NCBI GenBank assembly: GCA_001828855.1
Contig: MHZT01000048.1
Coordinates: forward strand, 248,001-312,000
Source: Rhodobacterales bacterium RIFCSPHIGHO2_02_FULL_62_130
GTDB taxonomy: Bacteria > Pseudomonadota > Alphaproteobacteria > Rhodobacterales > Rhodobacteraceae
Length of the DNA: 64,000 nt
Direction: 5' to 3'
In this document: positions 7,513-16,364 of the stretch, piece by piece
Position numbering within the stretch: position 1 is the stretch's first letter
Layout of the letters: each line of letters starts with the position of its first letter
The notes under the pieces: generated by a model
Database searches by the model: none
What the model was told of the DNA's origin: nothing
What the model saw: the letters and a program-made list of their open reading frames with translations, nothing else
Position numbers and translations under genes: made by a program

Positions 7513-8490
7513 ATGAGCCTTGGCATTGCCAGCTTTTCGCGGTTCATCGCGCAGATGAATGATCGGGTGCGGACCGAGGATGCCGAAGGGCTGGCGCGCT
7601 GGGCGGTGCAGGATTTGTCGCAGACGCTGGGCTTTGATGCGGCGTGGTATGGCTGGGCGCAATTGCTGCCGGAAGGCGTGCAGATCTATGCCAATGCCAC
7701 GGTGAATCTGCCGGACGGGTTCTATGACTACTGGCGCACCATGTCGGATCAGGATTTGCTGGCGCGCAGCATGATCGAAAACCCCGGCCAAACCGCGCTT
7801 TATGATCGCAAGCAGGGGCGGCAGACGGATGGCATGGTGGGATTGTCCGACACCTTCGGGCTTGCCAAGATTATCACCGCCATGCACGGACGTCCGGGGC
7901 GGGTGACCTCGTTCTACCTATCCAGCTATCGGGTCGGGGCGACGGGGCGGGCCTGGTCCGAGGAAGAGCGCGACTATCTGCAATGCGCCGTCGATCATTT
8001 GTCAGGGGCGATGAAGCTGACCACCACCGAGCCGGGGCGACCCAATCCGGCGGGGGCTGTTACGATTCTGGTGAATGAAAACGGCATGGGAATCCTGGGC
8101 CTGTCCGCGCTGCGCGAGCAGATGGGCGAGATCTGGCCAAGCTGGCAGGGCGATCATCTGCCCGAGCAGCTTTCGCGGCTGATCAACCTGCCAGGCCAGC
8201 ATATCCTGCCAGATCGGGATCTGGTGGTGCTGGTGGATCAGCCCCCGCGCTTTCAGGGCATGGGGTTGCGGCGGTTGACGCTGCGACGGCTGAACCCTGT
8301 CGATATGTTGACCAACCGCGAGCGCGAGGTTGCCCGTGCCTTGTCGGATGGCAAAAGCCACAAAGAGGTCGCGCGTCTGTTGGGGCTGGCTCCGGCGACG
8401 GTGCGGAACCAGACCCAGAGCATCTATGCCAAGCTGGGCGTGGACAATCGCGCCAACCTTGCCGCAATGGTCAATCAGGTCCGCCCTTGA
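7513..8490 (+). CDS. dmfR: LuxR-family transcriptional regulator, DmfR-like
   Basis: A 325-residue regulator with a C-terminal LuxR helix-turn-helix (LTNREREVARALSDG...SHKEVARLLGL...VRNQTQSIYAKLGV, roughly residues 262-320). The N-terminal ~200 residues resemble a GAF/autoinducer-type sensor (LGFDAAWYGW, YYWRTMSDQD-like region). In Paracoccus a LuxR-family protein, DmfR, activates the DMFase genes; the position directly after the DMFase operon supports the same role here. ATG 7513 is preferred over GTG 7507 because it follows the GGGTGGGG stretch at usable spacing. No luxI-type synthase is nearby, so the ligand is more likely an amide than an acyl-homoserine lactone. Its last 20 nt overlap the convergent hydrolase gene. 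Confidence 0.8.
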   Translation: MSLGIASFSRFIAQMNDRVRTEDAEGLARWAVQDLSQTLGFDAAWYGWAQLLPEGVQIYANATVNLPDGFYDYWRTMSDQDLLARSMIENPGQTALYDRKQGRQTDGMVGLSDTFGLAKIITAMHGRPGRVTSFYLSSYRVGATGRAWSEEERDYLQCAVDHLSGAMKLTTTEPGRPNPAGAVTILVNENGMGILGLSALREQMGEIWPSWQGDHLPEQLSRLINLPGQHILPDRDLVVLVDQPPRFQGMGLRRLTLRRLNPVDMLTNREREVARALSDGKSHKEVARLLGLAPATVRNQTQSIYAKLGVDNRANLAAMVNQVRP

Positions 8491-9655
8491 TTGTTTCAAA
8501 CCGCAGGCCTTTGGTCGATCCGGTGGCAAAGCCGGGCAGGTCGGGCGCAAGATAAGCGGCCAGACCCGACTGCCCCTGCAGATGCAGGCCAAGAAAGGCC
8601 GCGATGATATGCTGGGCGACCACATTCATCCACAGCGTCTCCCAGATTTCATCGGCGTAATGTTCGGCGGGCAGGAAATCGAGATGCGGGCTGGGTCTCC
8701 AGCTTTCTTCCGGTGCGGGGATGGGGGCTGCGGCGTTATGGCCTGCGCCGTCAAAGGTCAGCAGGTGGCGGGTGGTGCCTGTCAGCCCCGTAAAGACCGC
8801 GCGGATGCCAGTTTCATAGCCTGACACGGTATCCGCACTGCCCGCGATCAGCAGGCAGGGCTTTTGCACCGCGGCTAGGGCCTTGGCGCTCCAGAACCCG
8901 TGCTGCGCGCCCCAAAGTCCGATCGGCACGATGGCCTTGACCCTTGGATCTGTCAGTTCAGCAAGTGTGGCAGAGCCTTCCACATGGCGTAGCAGCAGGT
9001 CGCTTTGCGGCCCGCCATAGGCAAGCGCGGCCTTGGACAGTCCTGCGCCAGCAAACAGCAGCGCCCCGTAAGCCCCCATCGAATAGCCGATCACCGCCGC
9101 GCGGTCTGTGTCGATCCGGTCGGAATGGCTTGCCGCCAGACTGTCGATCACAAATCGCTGGTCCAGCGGGCGGTGCAGCAGGGTCGAGGTGAAAGCGTCT
9201 TTGTCGGCGTAGGTGCTGTCAGTATGGTCTATGGCCGCCACCGCAAAGCCGCGCGAGGCCAAGGTTTCGGCCAGATGGGCCATCAGAAAGCGGTTTCCGG
9301 GATAGCCGTGCGACAGGATCACCAAGGGCGGGCGGCCCGAGGCAGGCGCATCACGGCTTGCGCGGCCGTGCAGGGTAACAGGGGTTTGGCCGTCGCGCAG
9401 CAGGGTGTGATAGCTTGTGCCTTGGCCGGGGCCAGTGGTGGGGCCGGTGGCCGGATACCACAGTTCGACCATCAGCGGGCGGTCATAAAGCTGCGGCGTG
9501 CCATCTTTGGTTGCCAGCACATCGATCTGGCAGGCATGGATCAGCGCAAGCGTGGTGACCCCGACGGGCCACGCTCCGTAGCCCGCAAGTGGCGGGGCGT
9601 TCGGGGCCGTGCCGTCAACGCGATTGCCGCGCGGGCGATAGGGTGTCCGGGACAT
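8471..9655 (-). CDS. Alpha/beta hydrolase (PAF-acetylhydrolase/dienelactone-hydrolase-like)
   Basis: A 394-residue serine hydrolase with nucleophile motif GYSMG (Ser192), an upstream LSHGYPG oxyanion-hole segment near residue 114 and a C-terminal GAGHNAAAP that supplies the catalytic histidine. Start ATG at 9655 is preceded by GGAG; the frame is open 57 nt further upstream without a good ribosome-binding site. No signal peptide is evident. It converges on the LuxR-type gene, overlapping its end by 20 nt. Substrate unknown; the location between DMFase and TMA genes could mean an ester or amide linked to methylated amines, but nothing in the sequence proves this. Confidence 0.75.
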   Translation of the reverse strand: MSRTPYRPRGNRVDGTAPNAPPLAGYGAWPVGVTTLALIHACQIDVLATKDGTPQLYDRPLMVELWYPATGPTTGPGQGTSYHTLLRDGQTPVTLHGRASRDAPASGRPPLVILSHGYPGNRFLMAHLAETLASRGFAVAAIDHTDSTYADKDAFTSTLLHRPLDQRFVIDSLAASHSDRIDTDRAAVIGYSMGAYGALLFAGAGLSKAALAYGGPQSDLLLRHVEGSATLAELTDPRVKAIVPIGLWGAQHGFWSAKALAAVQKPCLLIAGSADTVSGYETGIRAVFTGLTGTTRHLLTFDGAGHNAAAPIPAPEESWRPSPHLDFLPAEHYADEIWETLWMNVVAQHIIAAFLGLHLQGQSGLAAYLAPDLPGFATGSTKGLRFETIKGGPD

Positions 9656-9760
9656 AGGTGGCTCCGTCTGGATTGGTGCAGATGGGCATATCCGCCCGCC
9701 CGTCACAAGCAAAAGCCGCCACTTTTGGCAGCACCCATTTGCTGCGCCGAAGATAAATTA

Positions 9761-9775
9761 TTTCCCTTAGGGAAA
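9761..9775. promoter_or_regulatory. Palindromic operator upstream of tmm
   Basis: TTTCCCTTAGGGAAA is a perfect 7+1+7 inverted repeat just before the predicted -35 box of tmm. Related TTTCC/GGAAA sites occur before other methylamine genes in the window, so it is a candidate operator of a shared regulator. Confidence 0.6.
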
Positions 9776-9780
9776 ATTAT

Positions 9781-9810
9781 TTGACAGCCAGTCATGAGTC
9801 TCGATAGCCT
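9781..9810 (+). promoter_or_regulatory. Predicted sigma70-type promoter of tmm
   Basis: A consensus -35 TTGACA at 9781-9786 is followed after 18 nt by TAGCCT (9805-9810), a weak -10. The palindrome at 9761-9775 lies immediately upstream, the usual place for an activator. The untranslated leader to ATG 9863 would be about 45 nt. Confidence 0.5.
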
Positions 9811-9862
9811 AAATCCCAATGAAAAAGGTGCCAGTTTGGGCCAGTCTGACCGGGAGAACAGT

Positions 9863-11206
9863 ATGACGAAACGTGTGGCAGTAATCGGGGCGGGTCCGTC
9901 CGGTCTGGCGCAACTGCGGGCTTTCCAGTCCGCCAAAGCCAAGGGCGCCGAAATTCCCGAGATTGTCTGCTTTGAAAAGCAGGACAACTGGGGCGGGCTG
10001 TGGAATTACACATGGCGCACCGGTCTGGATGAATATGGCGAGCCTGTGCATTGCTCAATGTATCGCTATCTGTGGTCGAACGGCCCGAAAGAGGGGCTGG
10101 AGTTTGCCGATTATTCCTTTGAGGAACATTTCGGCAAGCAGATCGCCAGCTATCCGCCGCGCGCGGTGCTGTTCGACTATATCGAAGGCCGTGTGAAAAA
10201 GGCACAGGTGCGTGACTGGATTCGCTTCCGCCATCCGGTGCGCTTTGTGAAATACAATGCCGACAAGGGCAATTTCACCGTCACCGCGCATGATCTGAAA
10301 GCCGACAGCATGTATGAGGAAGAGTTCGACAACGTGATCGTTGCATCGGGCCACTTCTCAACCCCGAACGTGCCGGAATATCCGGGGTTCGACAAATTCG
10401 GTGGCCGCGTGCTGCATGCCCATGATTTCCGCGACGCGATGGAGTTCAACGGCAAGGATATCCTGCTGCTGGGGTCTTCCTATTCCGCCGAGGATATCGG
10501 ATCGCAGTGCTGGAAATACGGGGCCAAGTCGATCACGGTGGCCTACCGCAATGCGCCTATGGGGTTCAACTGGCCGGACAACTGGAAAGAGGTTCCCGCG
10601 CTGGATCACGTGGATGAGACCACGGCCTATTTCAAGGATGGCACCTCGAAGAAGGTGGACGCGATCATCCTTTGCACCGGCTACAAGCATCACTTCCCGT
10701 TCCTGCCGGATGATCTGCGGCTGAAAACGGCGAACCGGCTGGCGGCGGCGGATCTGTATAAGGGCGTGGCCTGGGTTCACAATCCGAAGCTGTTCTATGT
10801 CGGCATGCAGGACCAGTGGTTCACCTTCAACATGTTCGACGCGCAGGCGTGGTGGGTGCGCGATGCGATCATGGGGCGGATTGCTATTCCGGCGGACAAG
10901 GCCGTGCTGCAGCAGGATGTGGCGGACCGTGTCGCGGGCGAGGATGCGGGCAAGGATGCCCATGATGCGATCCACTATCAGGGCGATTACGTGAAAGAGC
11001 TGATCGCCGAGACGGACTATCCGTCCTTTGATGTGGACGGGGCTTGCGAGGCGTTCTTCGAATGGAAGGACCACAAGGCGGCGGGGATCATGGAGTTCCG
11101 CAACCATGCCTACCGGTCGGTCATCACCGGCACGATGGCCCCGATCCATCACACGCCTTGGAAGGACGCGCTGGAGGACAGCATGGAAGCCTATCTGCGG
11201 AACTGA
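9863..11206 (+). CDS. tmm: Trimethylamine monooxygenase (flavin-containing monooxygenase)
   Basis: Tmm oxidises trimethylamine to trimethylamine N-oxide using FAD, NADPH and O2. The 447-residue length fits bacterial Tmm. The FAD site GAGPSG is at residues 9-14; the FMO signature region reads [11 protein letters not shown]; the NADPH site is GSSYSAED; and a C-terminal [11 protein letters not shown] matches the FMO TGY motif. Start ATG 9863 follows GGGAG at good spacing; upstream codons in frame lack a ribosome-binding site. The gene is single, with its own promoter and a double terminator. Its product feeds the TMAO demethylase encoded at 33425. A broader substrate range, as in other FMOs, is possible. 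Confidence 0.92.
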   Translation: MTKRVAVIGAGPSGLAQLRAFQSAKAKGAEIPEIVCFEKQDNWGGLWNYTWRTGLDEYGEPVHCSMYRYLWSNGPKEGLEFADYSFEEHFGKQIASYPPRAVLFDYIEGRVKKAQVRDWIRFRHPVRFVKYNADKGNFTVTAHDLKADSMYEEEFDNVIVASGHFSTPNVPEYPGFDKFGGRVLHAHDFRDAMEFNGKDILLLGSSYSAEDIGSQCWKYGAKSITVAYRNAPMGFNWPDNWKEVPALDHVDETTAYFKDGTSKKVDAIILCTGYKHHFPFLPDDLRLKTANRLAAADLYKGVAWVHNPKLFYVGMQDQWFTFNMFDAQAWWVRDAIMGRIAIPADKAVLQQDVADRVAGEDAGKDAHDAIHYQGDYVKELIAETDYPSFDVDGACEAFFEWKDHKAAGIMEFRNHAYRSVITGTMAPIHHTPWKDALEDSMEAYLRN

Positions 11207-11224
11207 CCGCAGGGCGATCTGATG

Positions 11225-11254
11225 AAAAAGCCCCCGAGAGATCGGGGGCTTTTT
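11225..11254 (+). terminator. Rho-independent terminator of tmm
   Basis: A 13-bp stem AAAAAGCCCCCGA / TCGGGGGCTTTTT with loop GAGA, carrying its own U-tract, begins 19 nt after the tmm stop. It is nearly symmetrical and could also work on the minus strand. Confidence 0.9.
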
Positions 11255-11257
11255 GCT

Positions 11258-11280
11258 GGTCCCAAGTCGGGACCTTTTTT
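11258..11280 (+). terminator. Second terminator behind tmm
   Basis: GGTCCC / GGGACC around AAGTC is followed by six T residues. It sits 3 nt after the first terminator, giving a tandem arrangement. The GmaS operon converges from the right with its end at 11470. Confidence 0.8.
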
Positions 11281-11469
11281 GTTTGTTGTATATCAGATGC
11301 TTGGGGATTGGCGTTTAGGTATTGTTAACCTTTGGCCCGAGTGCGGCGGGTGTCATTGGCCGCGCGCGGGGTGGGGGCGCAAAATTTTTCGTCGAAAAAT
11401 TTTTGGGCGGTGGTCATGGGAAAAGGGCGCCGCATTTCTGCAGCGCCCTTTCCGGCAGGTTTGGCGGGA

Positions 11470-12777
11470 TCAGATGTCCAGCGTGTTTTCGTGTTCCCAG
11501 CGCGAGAAATGCGACACAAAGCTGTGCCATTCCTTGTGCTTCAGCTTCAGATACGCTGCCGAGAATTCCTCGCCCATCATCGACTTCAGGGTCTTGTCCT
11601 TGTCGTATTCGCGCAGCGCATCCAGCATGTTCAAGGGCAGCTTCGGCGCGCCTTTGACGGTGTGGCCTTGGGTATACATATCGATGTCCCACCGCTTGCC
11701 CGGATCGGCTTGGGTGCGGACACCATCCAGACCGGCGGCCAAGATCACGGCCTGCATCAGGTAGGGGTTGGCCGCGCCGTCGGGCAGGCGCAGTTCGAAC
11801 CGGCCCGGACCGGGGACGCGCACCATATGGGTGCGGTTGTTGCCGGTCCATGTCACCGTGTTCGGCGCCCATGTCGCGCCCGACGAGGTGCGCGGCGCGT
11901 TGATACGCTTGTAGCTGTTCACGGTCGGGTTGCAGATCGCGGCCAGTGCCGAAGCGTGCTTCATGATGCCGCCAAGGAAGTTGCGGCCACGGTCCGACAG
12001 GCCCAACTCCTTGGTATCATCGGAGAACGCGTTCTTGGTGCCTTCAAGGTTCCAGACCGAGATATGGGCGTGACAGCCCGAGCCGGTCAGGCCCTTGAAC
12101 GGTTTCGGCATGAAGGTGGCGCGCAGCCCGTGCTTTTCTGCCACCGACTTCATCATGAATTTGAAGAAGCTGTGCTTGTCGGCGGTTTGCAGCACGTCGT
12201 CGTATTTCCAGTTCATTTCATACTGGCCGGTCGCGTCTTCGTGGTCGTTCTGGTAGGCCTCCCAGCCCAGTTCCAGCATGTAATCGCAGACCTCGGAGAT
12301 CACGTCATATTGGCGCATCATCGCCTGCTGGTCGTAGCAGGGCTTTTCGGCATTGTCGTAGGGGTCTGCGGGGCGGTCGCCTTCGGGGGTCAGCAGGAAG
12401 AATTCCGGCTCGACCCCTGTTTTGACGCGCAGACCTTCTTTGGCGGCCTCGTTCACCAGATTGATCAACACGTTACGGGGGGCTTGATTGACCGGCTTGC
12501 CCTCCATCACGCAGTTCGAGGCCAGCCATGCCACCTCTTTTTTCCACGGCAGTTGGATCACCGAGGACGGGTCCGGCACGGCCATCATGTCGGGGTGGGC
12601 GGCGGTCAGGTCAAGCCATGTGGCAAAGCCTGCAAAGCCCGCGCCATCGACGGCCATATCGTTGATCGCCTGTGCCGGCACCAGTTTGGCGCGCTGGCCA
12701 CCGAACAGGTCGGTGTAGGAAATCATAAAGTATTTGATGCCCTTTTCGGCGGCATATTTGGCAAGATCCTTGACCAT
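11470..12777 (-). CDS. gmaS: Gamma-glutamylmethylamide synthetase (type III glutamine-synthetase-like)
   Basis: GmaS joins methylamine to glutamate with ATP to form gamma-glutamylmethylamide. The 435-residue protein has glutamine synthetase motifs: VEPEFFL, a NDHEDATGQYEMN stretch with metal-binding acidic residues, GSGCHAHIS, NSYKRI and RFELRLPDGAANPY. It is last in a leftward operon after mgsA, mgsB and mgsC, the arrangement seen with GmaS in methylamine users. An ordinary glutamine synthetase is unlikely because this GlnT/GmaS subfamily sits with split glutamate-synthase-like genes in the N-methylglutamate pathway. The gene is 88 nt from mgsC. Confidence 0.9.
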   Translation of the reverse strand: MVKDLAKYAAEKGIKYFMISYTDLFGGQRAKLVPAQAINDMAVDGAGFAGFATWLDLTAAHPDMMAVPDPSSVIQLPWKKEVAWLASNCVMEGKPVNQAPRNVLINLVNEAAKEGLRVKTGVEPEFFLLTPEGDRPADPYDNAEKPCYDQQAMMRQYDVISEVCDYMLELGWEAYQNDHEDATGQYEMNWKYDDVLQTADKHSFFKFMMKSVAEKHGLRATFMPKPFKGLTGSGCHAHISVWNLEGTKNAFSDDTKELGLSDRGRNFLGGIMKHASALAAICNPTVNSYKRINAPRTSSGATWAPNTVTWTGNNRTHMVRVPGPGRFELRLPDGAANPYLMQAVILAAGLDGVRTQADPGKRWDIDMYTQGHTVKGAPKLPLNMLDALREYDKDKTLKSMMGEEFSAAYLKLKHKEWHSFVSHFSRWEHENTLDI

Positions 12778-12865
12778 TTGCGGTCGCTCCCTGTCGTTTT
12801 TTGTGTGTCAGGCGAGCTTATCCCCGCCCGACGCCATGTATGTTTTGTTTGCGACGCGGATCGCG

Positions 12866-14191
12866 TCAGAACCCGCCGCGACCGGGAATCCAGTTGGTGC
12901 CAGCCACCGGCACGCCCGCCATTGCGGCAGCCTCCAGCGTCAGCGAGCAGAGATCTTCCGGCTCAAGGTTGTGCAGGTGGTTCTTGCCGCAAGCCCGCGC
13001 GATGGTCTGCGCTTCAAGCGTCATCACCTTGAGGTAGTTTTTCAGGCGGCGGCCACCGAGGATCGGGTCGAAGCGGCCATAAAGTTCGGGGTCCTGCGTG
13101 GTGATACCTGCGGGGTCTTTGCCTTCGTGCCAGTCGTCATAGGCCCCAGCGGTGGTGCCGAGTTTGCGGTATTCCGATTCCAGCGCCGGATCGTTGTCGC
13201 CCAGTGCCACAAGGGCGGCGGTGCCGATGGCCACGGCGTCAGCGCCCAGTGCCATCGCCTTGGCCACATCGGCGCCGGTGCGGATGCCGCCCGAGACGAT
13301 CAGCTGCACTTTGCGGTGCATGCCAAGGTCTTGCAGCGCCTTCACCGCCTGCGGGATACAGGCAAGGATCGGCATGCCGACGTTTTCGATGAACACGTCC
13401 TGCGTGGCCGCCGTGCCGCCCTGCATGCCGTCCAGAACCACAACGTCAGCGCCCGCTTTCACCGCCAAGGCGGTGTCGTAATAGGGGCGCGCGCCGCCGA
13501 TCTTGATGTAGATCGGCTTTTCCCAATCGGTGATCTCGCGGATTTCAAGGATCTTGATTTCCAGATCATCGGGGCCGGTCCAGTCGGGGTGACGGCAGGC
13601 GGAACGCTGGTCGATGCCCTTGGGCAGGTTGCGCATCATCGCGACGCGGTCGGAAATCTTCTGGCCCAGCAGCATACCACCGCCGCCCGGTTTCGCGCCT
13701 TGGCCGACCACGACTTCAATGGCATCTGCACGGCGCAGATCGTCGGGGTTCATGCCGTAGCGCGAAGGAAGGTATTGATAGACCAGCGATTTCGAGTGGC
13801 CGCGTTCCTCTTCGGTCATGCCGCCGTCACCGGTGGTGGTCGAGGTGCCAGCAGCGGATGCGCCACGGCCCAAGGCCTCTTTGGCGGGGCCGGAGAGCGC
13901 GCCGAAGGACATGCCCGCGATGGTGATCGGGATATCCAGATGGATCGGCTTTTTGGCGAAACGGGTGCCAAGCCAGACGTCGGTCGCGCATTTCTCGCGG
14001 TAGCCTTCCAGCGGGTAGCGGGAAATCGAGGCGCCAAGGAACAGCAGATCGTCAAAGTGGGGCAGGCGGCGTTTGGAGCCACCGCCGCGGATGTCATAGA
14101 TGCCGGTGGCGGCGGCGCGGCGGATCTCGGCGTTCACGTCGTTCGAGAAGGTCCAGCTTTGCTTGGGCGGGGTGTGGGGAAAATCGCTCAT
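12866..14191 (-). CDS. mgsC: N-methylglutamate synthase subunit C (FMN-binding glutamate-synthase-like)
   Basis: Catalytic synthase subunit corresponding to the FMN/2-oxoglutarate domain of glutamate synthase. It would transfer methylamine from gamma-glutamylmethylamide to form N-methylglutamate. The 441-residue protein has a TIM-barrel pattern with IAGMSFGALSG, a KPGGGGMLLGQKI stretch, IKIGGARPYYD, VVLDGMQGGTAAT and ASGGIRTGADVAKAMALGADAVAIG-like phosphate-binding segments (VSGGIRTGADV in this copy). It lies between mgsB (10 nt gap) and gmaS, so it is co-transcribed leftwards. GlxD is an older name for this family. Confidence 0.9.
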   Translation of the reverse strand: MSDFPHTPPKQSWTFSNDVNAEIRRAAATGIYDIRGGGSKRRLPHFDDLLFLGASISRYPLEGYREKCATDVWLGTRFAKKPIHLDIPITIAGMSFGALSGPAKEALGRGASAAGTSTTTGDGGMTEEERGHSKSLVYQYLPSRYGMNPDDLRRADAIEVVVGQGAKPGGGGMLLGQKISDRVAMMRNLPKGIDQRSACRHPDWTGPDDLEIKILEIREITDWEKPIYIKIGGARPYYDTALAVKAGADVVVLDGMQGGTAATQDVFIENVGMPILACIPQAVKALQDLGMHRKVQLIVSGGIRTGADVAKAMALGADAVAIGTAALVALGDNDPALESEYRKLGTTAGAYDDWHEGKDPAGITTQDPELYGRFDPILGGRRLKNYLKVMTLEAQTIARACGKNHLHNLEPEDLCSLTLEAAAMAGVPVAGTNWIPGRGGF

Positions 14192-14201
14192 CTGGGTGCC
14201 T

Positions 14202-14891
14202 TTAGTAGGAGGACGCGTTGTCGATATTGAAGGTGTAAAGCTTGCGGGCAGAGCCGTAGCGCTTGAACTCGGACGGTTTGGCCAGATGGTCGGCCTCGCC
14301 CTGCTTCAGCAGGTCGGCCAGCAGGGCGATATGCTCGGGGCGCATCTCTTTTTCGATGCAGTCCGCACCCAGCGATTTCACCGAACCGCGCACGAACAGG
14401 CCCGCTTCATACAGCGAGTCGCCAAGGGCTTCGCCCGCGTCGCCCAGCACCACAAGGTTGCCCGATTGTGCCATGAACGCCGACATGTGGCCGATGTTGC
14501 CATGCACGACGATGTTGATGCCCTTCATGGAAATCCCGCAACGCGAGCTTGCGTTGCCCTTGATCACCAGAAGCCCGCCGCGACCGGTGGCACCGGCGTA
14601 TTGGCTGGCGTCGCCGTCGATGATGACGGTGCCGCTCATCATGTTTTCGGCCACACCCGGACCGGCAGAGCCTTTGACGCGGATGGTGGCCTGTTTGTTC
14701 ATGCCGGCGCAATAGTAGCCGGTCGAGCCGCGCACGGTGATGTCAACCGGGGCATCGACGCCGACGGCAATCGCGTGGCTGCCCTTGGGGTTCACGACTT
14801 CCCATGCGGTTTCGTTGCTTTGGCCTTTGACGTTGTGAAGGGCCGAGTTCAGGGCGCGGAGGCCCTGCGCCTCAAGATCGAATGTCTGCAT
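14202..14891 (-). CDS. mgsB: N-methylglutamate synthase subunit B (GltB C-terminal GXGXG-domain protein)
   Basis: A 229-residue protein corresponding to the beta-helical GXGXG domain of glutamate synthase, encoded separately. It repeats turns such as VDITVRGSTGYYCAGMN, IRVKGSAGPGVAENM, VIIDGDASQYAGA and VVLGDAGEALGDSLYEAG, the pattern that builds the helix. It would serve as the structural link between the amidotransferase (MgsA) and the FMN subunit (MgsC). The gap to mgsA is 2 nt and to mgsC 10 nt. No catalytic residues are expected. Confidence 0.9.
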   Translation of the reverse strand: MQTFDLEAQGLRALNSALHNVKGQSNETAWEVVNPKGSHAIAVGVDAPVDITVRGSTGYYCAGMNKQATIRVKGSAGPGVAENMMSGTVIIDGDASQYAGATGRGGLLVIKGNASSRCGISMKGINIVVHGNIGHMSAFMAQSGNLVVLGDAGEALGDSLYEAGLFVRGSVKSLGADCIEKEMRPEHIALLADLLKQGEADHLAKPSEFKRYGSARKLYTFNIDNASSY

Positions 14892-14893
14892 GT

Positions 14894-15790
14894 TCAGCGT
14901 TCCCAGAAGTAGACGGTGGCAGGCTCGGGTTCCCAGACGCGGGCGGATTCGATGCCCGGAAGGTTGACCAGCGCGCGGTATTCCGACCCGAAGGCCACAT
15001 ATTGATCGGTTTCGGCCATGACGGCGGGCTTGCAGGCGATGGGATCGCGTACCACGCCAAAGCCGTTCTTGGTGCCGACGACGAAGGTGAAGAAGCCGTC
15101 GAGATCGGTGAGGGTGGCCTCCAGCGCGTTCTCAAGGGTTTCGCCGGTTTTCAGCTTGTGGCTGATGAAGGCTGCGCCAACCTCGGTGTCGTTCTCGGTT
15201 TCAAAGGTCATGCCCTGACGTTTGAGTTCGCGCCGCACGCCGTTGTGGTTGGACAGCGAGCCGTTGTGGACAAGGCACTGGTCCGCGCCGGTAGAAAACG
15301 GGTGCGCGCCCATCGTGGTCACGGCGGATTCGGTGGCCATACGGGTGTGGCCGATGCCGTGGGTGCCGTGCATCTTGGCCACTTCAAAGCGGGCGGCCAC
15401 GTCTTTGGGCAGGCCGACTTCTTTGTAGATTTCAATGCCTTCGCCCGAGCTCATCACTTTGACGTTGGGGCGCAGATGCGACAGGGCCGAGCGCGCGGCG
15501 TCAAGCTGATCTGCCGGAACTTCCAGCACGGCATGGCTGCTTTTGACCAGCATCAGCACCGGCTTGCCGATGGCATCTTTCAGGTCTGCATCCAGATTGT
15601 GGAAATCCACATCCGGCGTCGCTGACTGCACGGTCAGCTTGCCGCTATCTGCCTTGCCGCTGGAGTAGATCGCGATTCCAGCGCTGTCGGGGCCGCGGTC
15701 TGTCATGGTGATCAGCATGTCTGTCAACATCGCCCCAAGCTGCGGCTCCAGCTTGGGGTCTTTCAGGAAAAGTCCGACGATACCGCACAT
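14894..15790 (-). CDS. mgsA: N-methylglutamate synthase subunit A (class II amidotransferase)
   Basis: Class II (Ntn) glutamine-amidotransferase-type subunit of 298 residues. The start ATG 15790 places the nucleophile Cys at position 2 (MCGIVGLF), preceded by GAGGAG on the minus strand. Further motifs are MTDRGPDSAG, GHTRMAT and LVHNGSLSNHN. In this pathway the domain is expected to release methylamine from gamma-glutamylmethylamide instead of ammonia from glutamine. First gene of the leftward mgsABC-gmaS operon; the frame continues upstream, but an earlier start would bury Cys2. The promoter region carries two similar operator-like sites at 15863-15903. Confidence 0.92.
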   Translation of the reverse strand: MCGIVGLFLKDPKLEPQLGAMLTDMLITMTDRGPDSAGIAIYSSGKADSGKLTVQSATPDVDFHNLDADLKDAIGKPVLMLVKSSHAVLEVPADQLDAARSALSHLRPNVKVMSSGEGIEIYKEVGLPKDVAARFEVAKMHGTHGIGHTRMATESAVTTMGAHPFSTGADQCLVHNGSLSNHNGVRRELKRQGMTFETENDTEVGAAFISHKLKTGETLENALEATLTDLDGFFTFVVGTKNGFGVVRDPIACKPAVMAETDQYVAFGSEYRALVNLPGIESARVWEPEPATVYFWER

Positions 15791-15862
15791 GGGTTCGACT
15801 CCTCGTTCAAATTCTCGAATCAGGCTAGCACCGAAGATTGAACGACTCAACTGGTAAGAAAC

Positions 15863-15903
15863 TTTTTTAACCTGAGGGCAATCTTTTGTTCCCGAGGGCA
15901 AAA
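15863..15903. promoter_or_regulatory. Directly repeated operator-like sites before mgsA
   Basis: GAGGGCAA occurs at 15874-15881 and again at 15894-15901, exactly 20 nt apart (two helical turns). Each copy is embedded in a T-rich/A-rich frame; the second reads TTTTGTTCCCGAGGGCAAAA, a quasi-palindrome. The sites lie about 75-115 nt upstream of the mgsA start on its leftward strand. Confidence 0.55.
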
Positions 15904-15963
15904 TCTGGCGGTTTTCGCAAACTGCCTGTCGGTTGTGCGGCCTGCACAATTTCAAACCAATTC

Positions 15964-16022
15964 TTGACAGAATGTCGCAGGGGGCGTTTCCTGATGGAAA
16001 ACAAAATTGCCGCGAAGGGAAA
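15964..16022 (+). promoter_or_regulatory. Promoter-operator of the rightward small-membrane-protein operon
   Basis: TTGACA at 15964-15969 could be a -35 box. It is followed by TTTCCTGATGGAAA at 15987-16000, overlapping the -10 position, and by TTGCCGCGAAGGGAAA at 16007-16022. The two motif copies are about 21 nt apart, as on the mgsA side of this divergent region. Overlap with the -10 would suit a repressor, though an activator cannot be excluded. Confidence 0.45.
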
Positions 16023-16073
16023 CGGGCGCATCGGGCCAGCGCCGACATCACAAGGCCCATAGGGAGGGAAAAA

Positions 16074-16361
16074 GTGTCAGACCTAACGTCTCGAATCGAG
16101 TCCATGCACAAGCGCGATGTCGCCATTGCATGGGCCTTTGTGATCGGCCTGTGGGTGGCGATGATCTTTGTGGCGATTGCCACATGGGATCTGGCCCCCA
16201 GCGGGGCTGCCCGTATCGTGTTGCTGATCGGTGGCGCGATGGTGCTGGTGTTCAACACCGCCGCTATCGTCGCGATGTTGGCGCATTACCGCGAGGACCG
16301 CGATTTCATGTATGGGCTGGACATCAGTTTCATTGATGCCGCCAAAGCGCGGAAGGGGTAA
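16074..16361 (+). CDS. Small two-helix membrane protein of the methylamine transporter operon
   Basis: A 95-residue protein read from GTG 16074, which follows the strong ribosome-binding site AGGGAGGG. After a short charged N-terminus (SRIESMHKRD) come two hydrophobic stretches, about residues 15-35 and 43-67, then a polar tail. I do not recognise a characterised family. It heads a run of three short membrane proteins followed by an APC permease, spaced by 3-9 nt, so it is probably an accessory subunit of that transporter or a membrane anchor. An upstream in-frame start exists but lacks this ribosome-binding site. Confidence 0.75.
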   Translation: MSDLTSRIESMHKRDVAIAWAFVIGLWVAMIFVAIATWDLAPSGAARIVLLIGGAMVLVFNTAAIVAMLAHYREDRDFMYGLDISFIDAAKARKG

Positions 16362-16364
16362 GGC

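Noticed and set aside
7513-8490. Quorum-sensing LuxR receptor
   Set aside because: No luxI-type synthase is in the window and the gene sits behind the DMFase operon, where a DmfR-type regulator is known.
11470-12777. Ordinary glutamine synthetase
   Set aside because: The gene is part of the mgsABC operon and belongs to the GlnT/GmaS type, so a methylamine-ligase role fits better.
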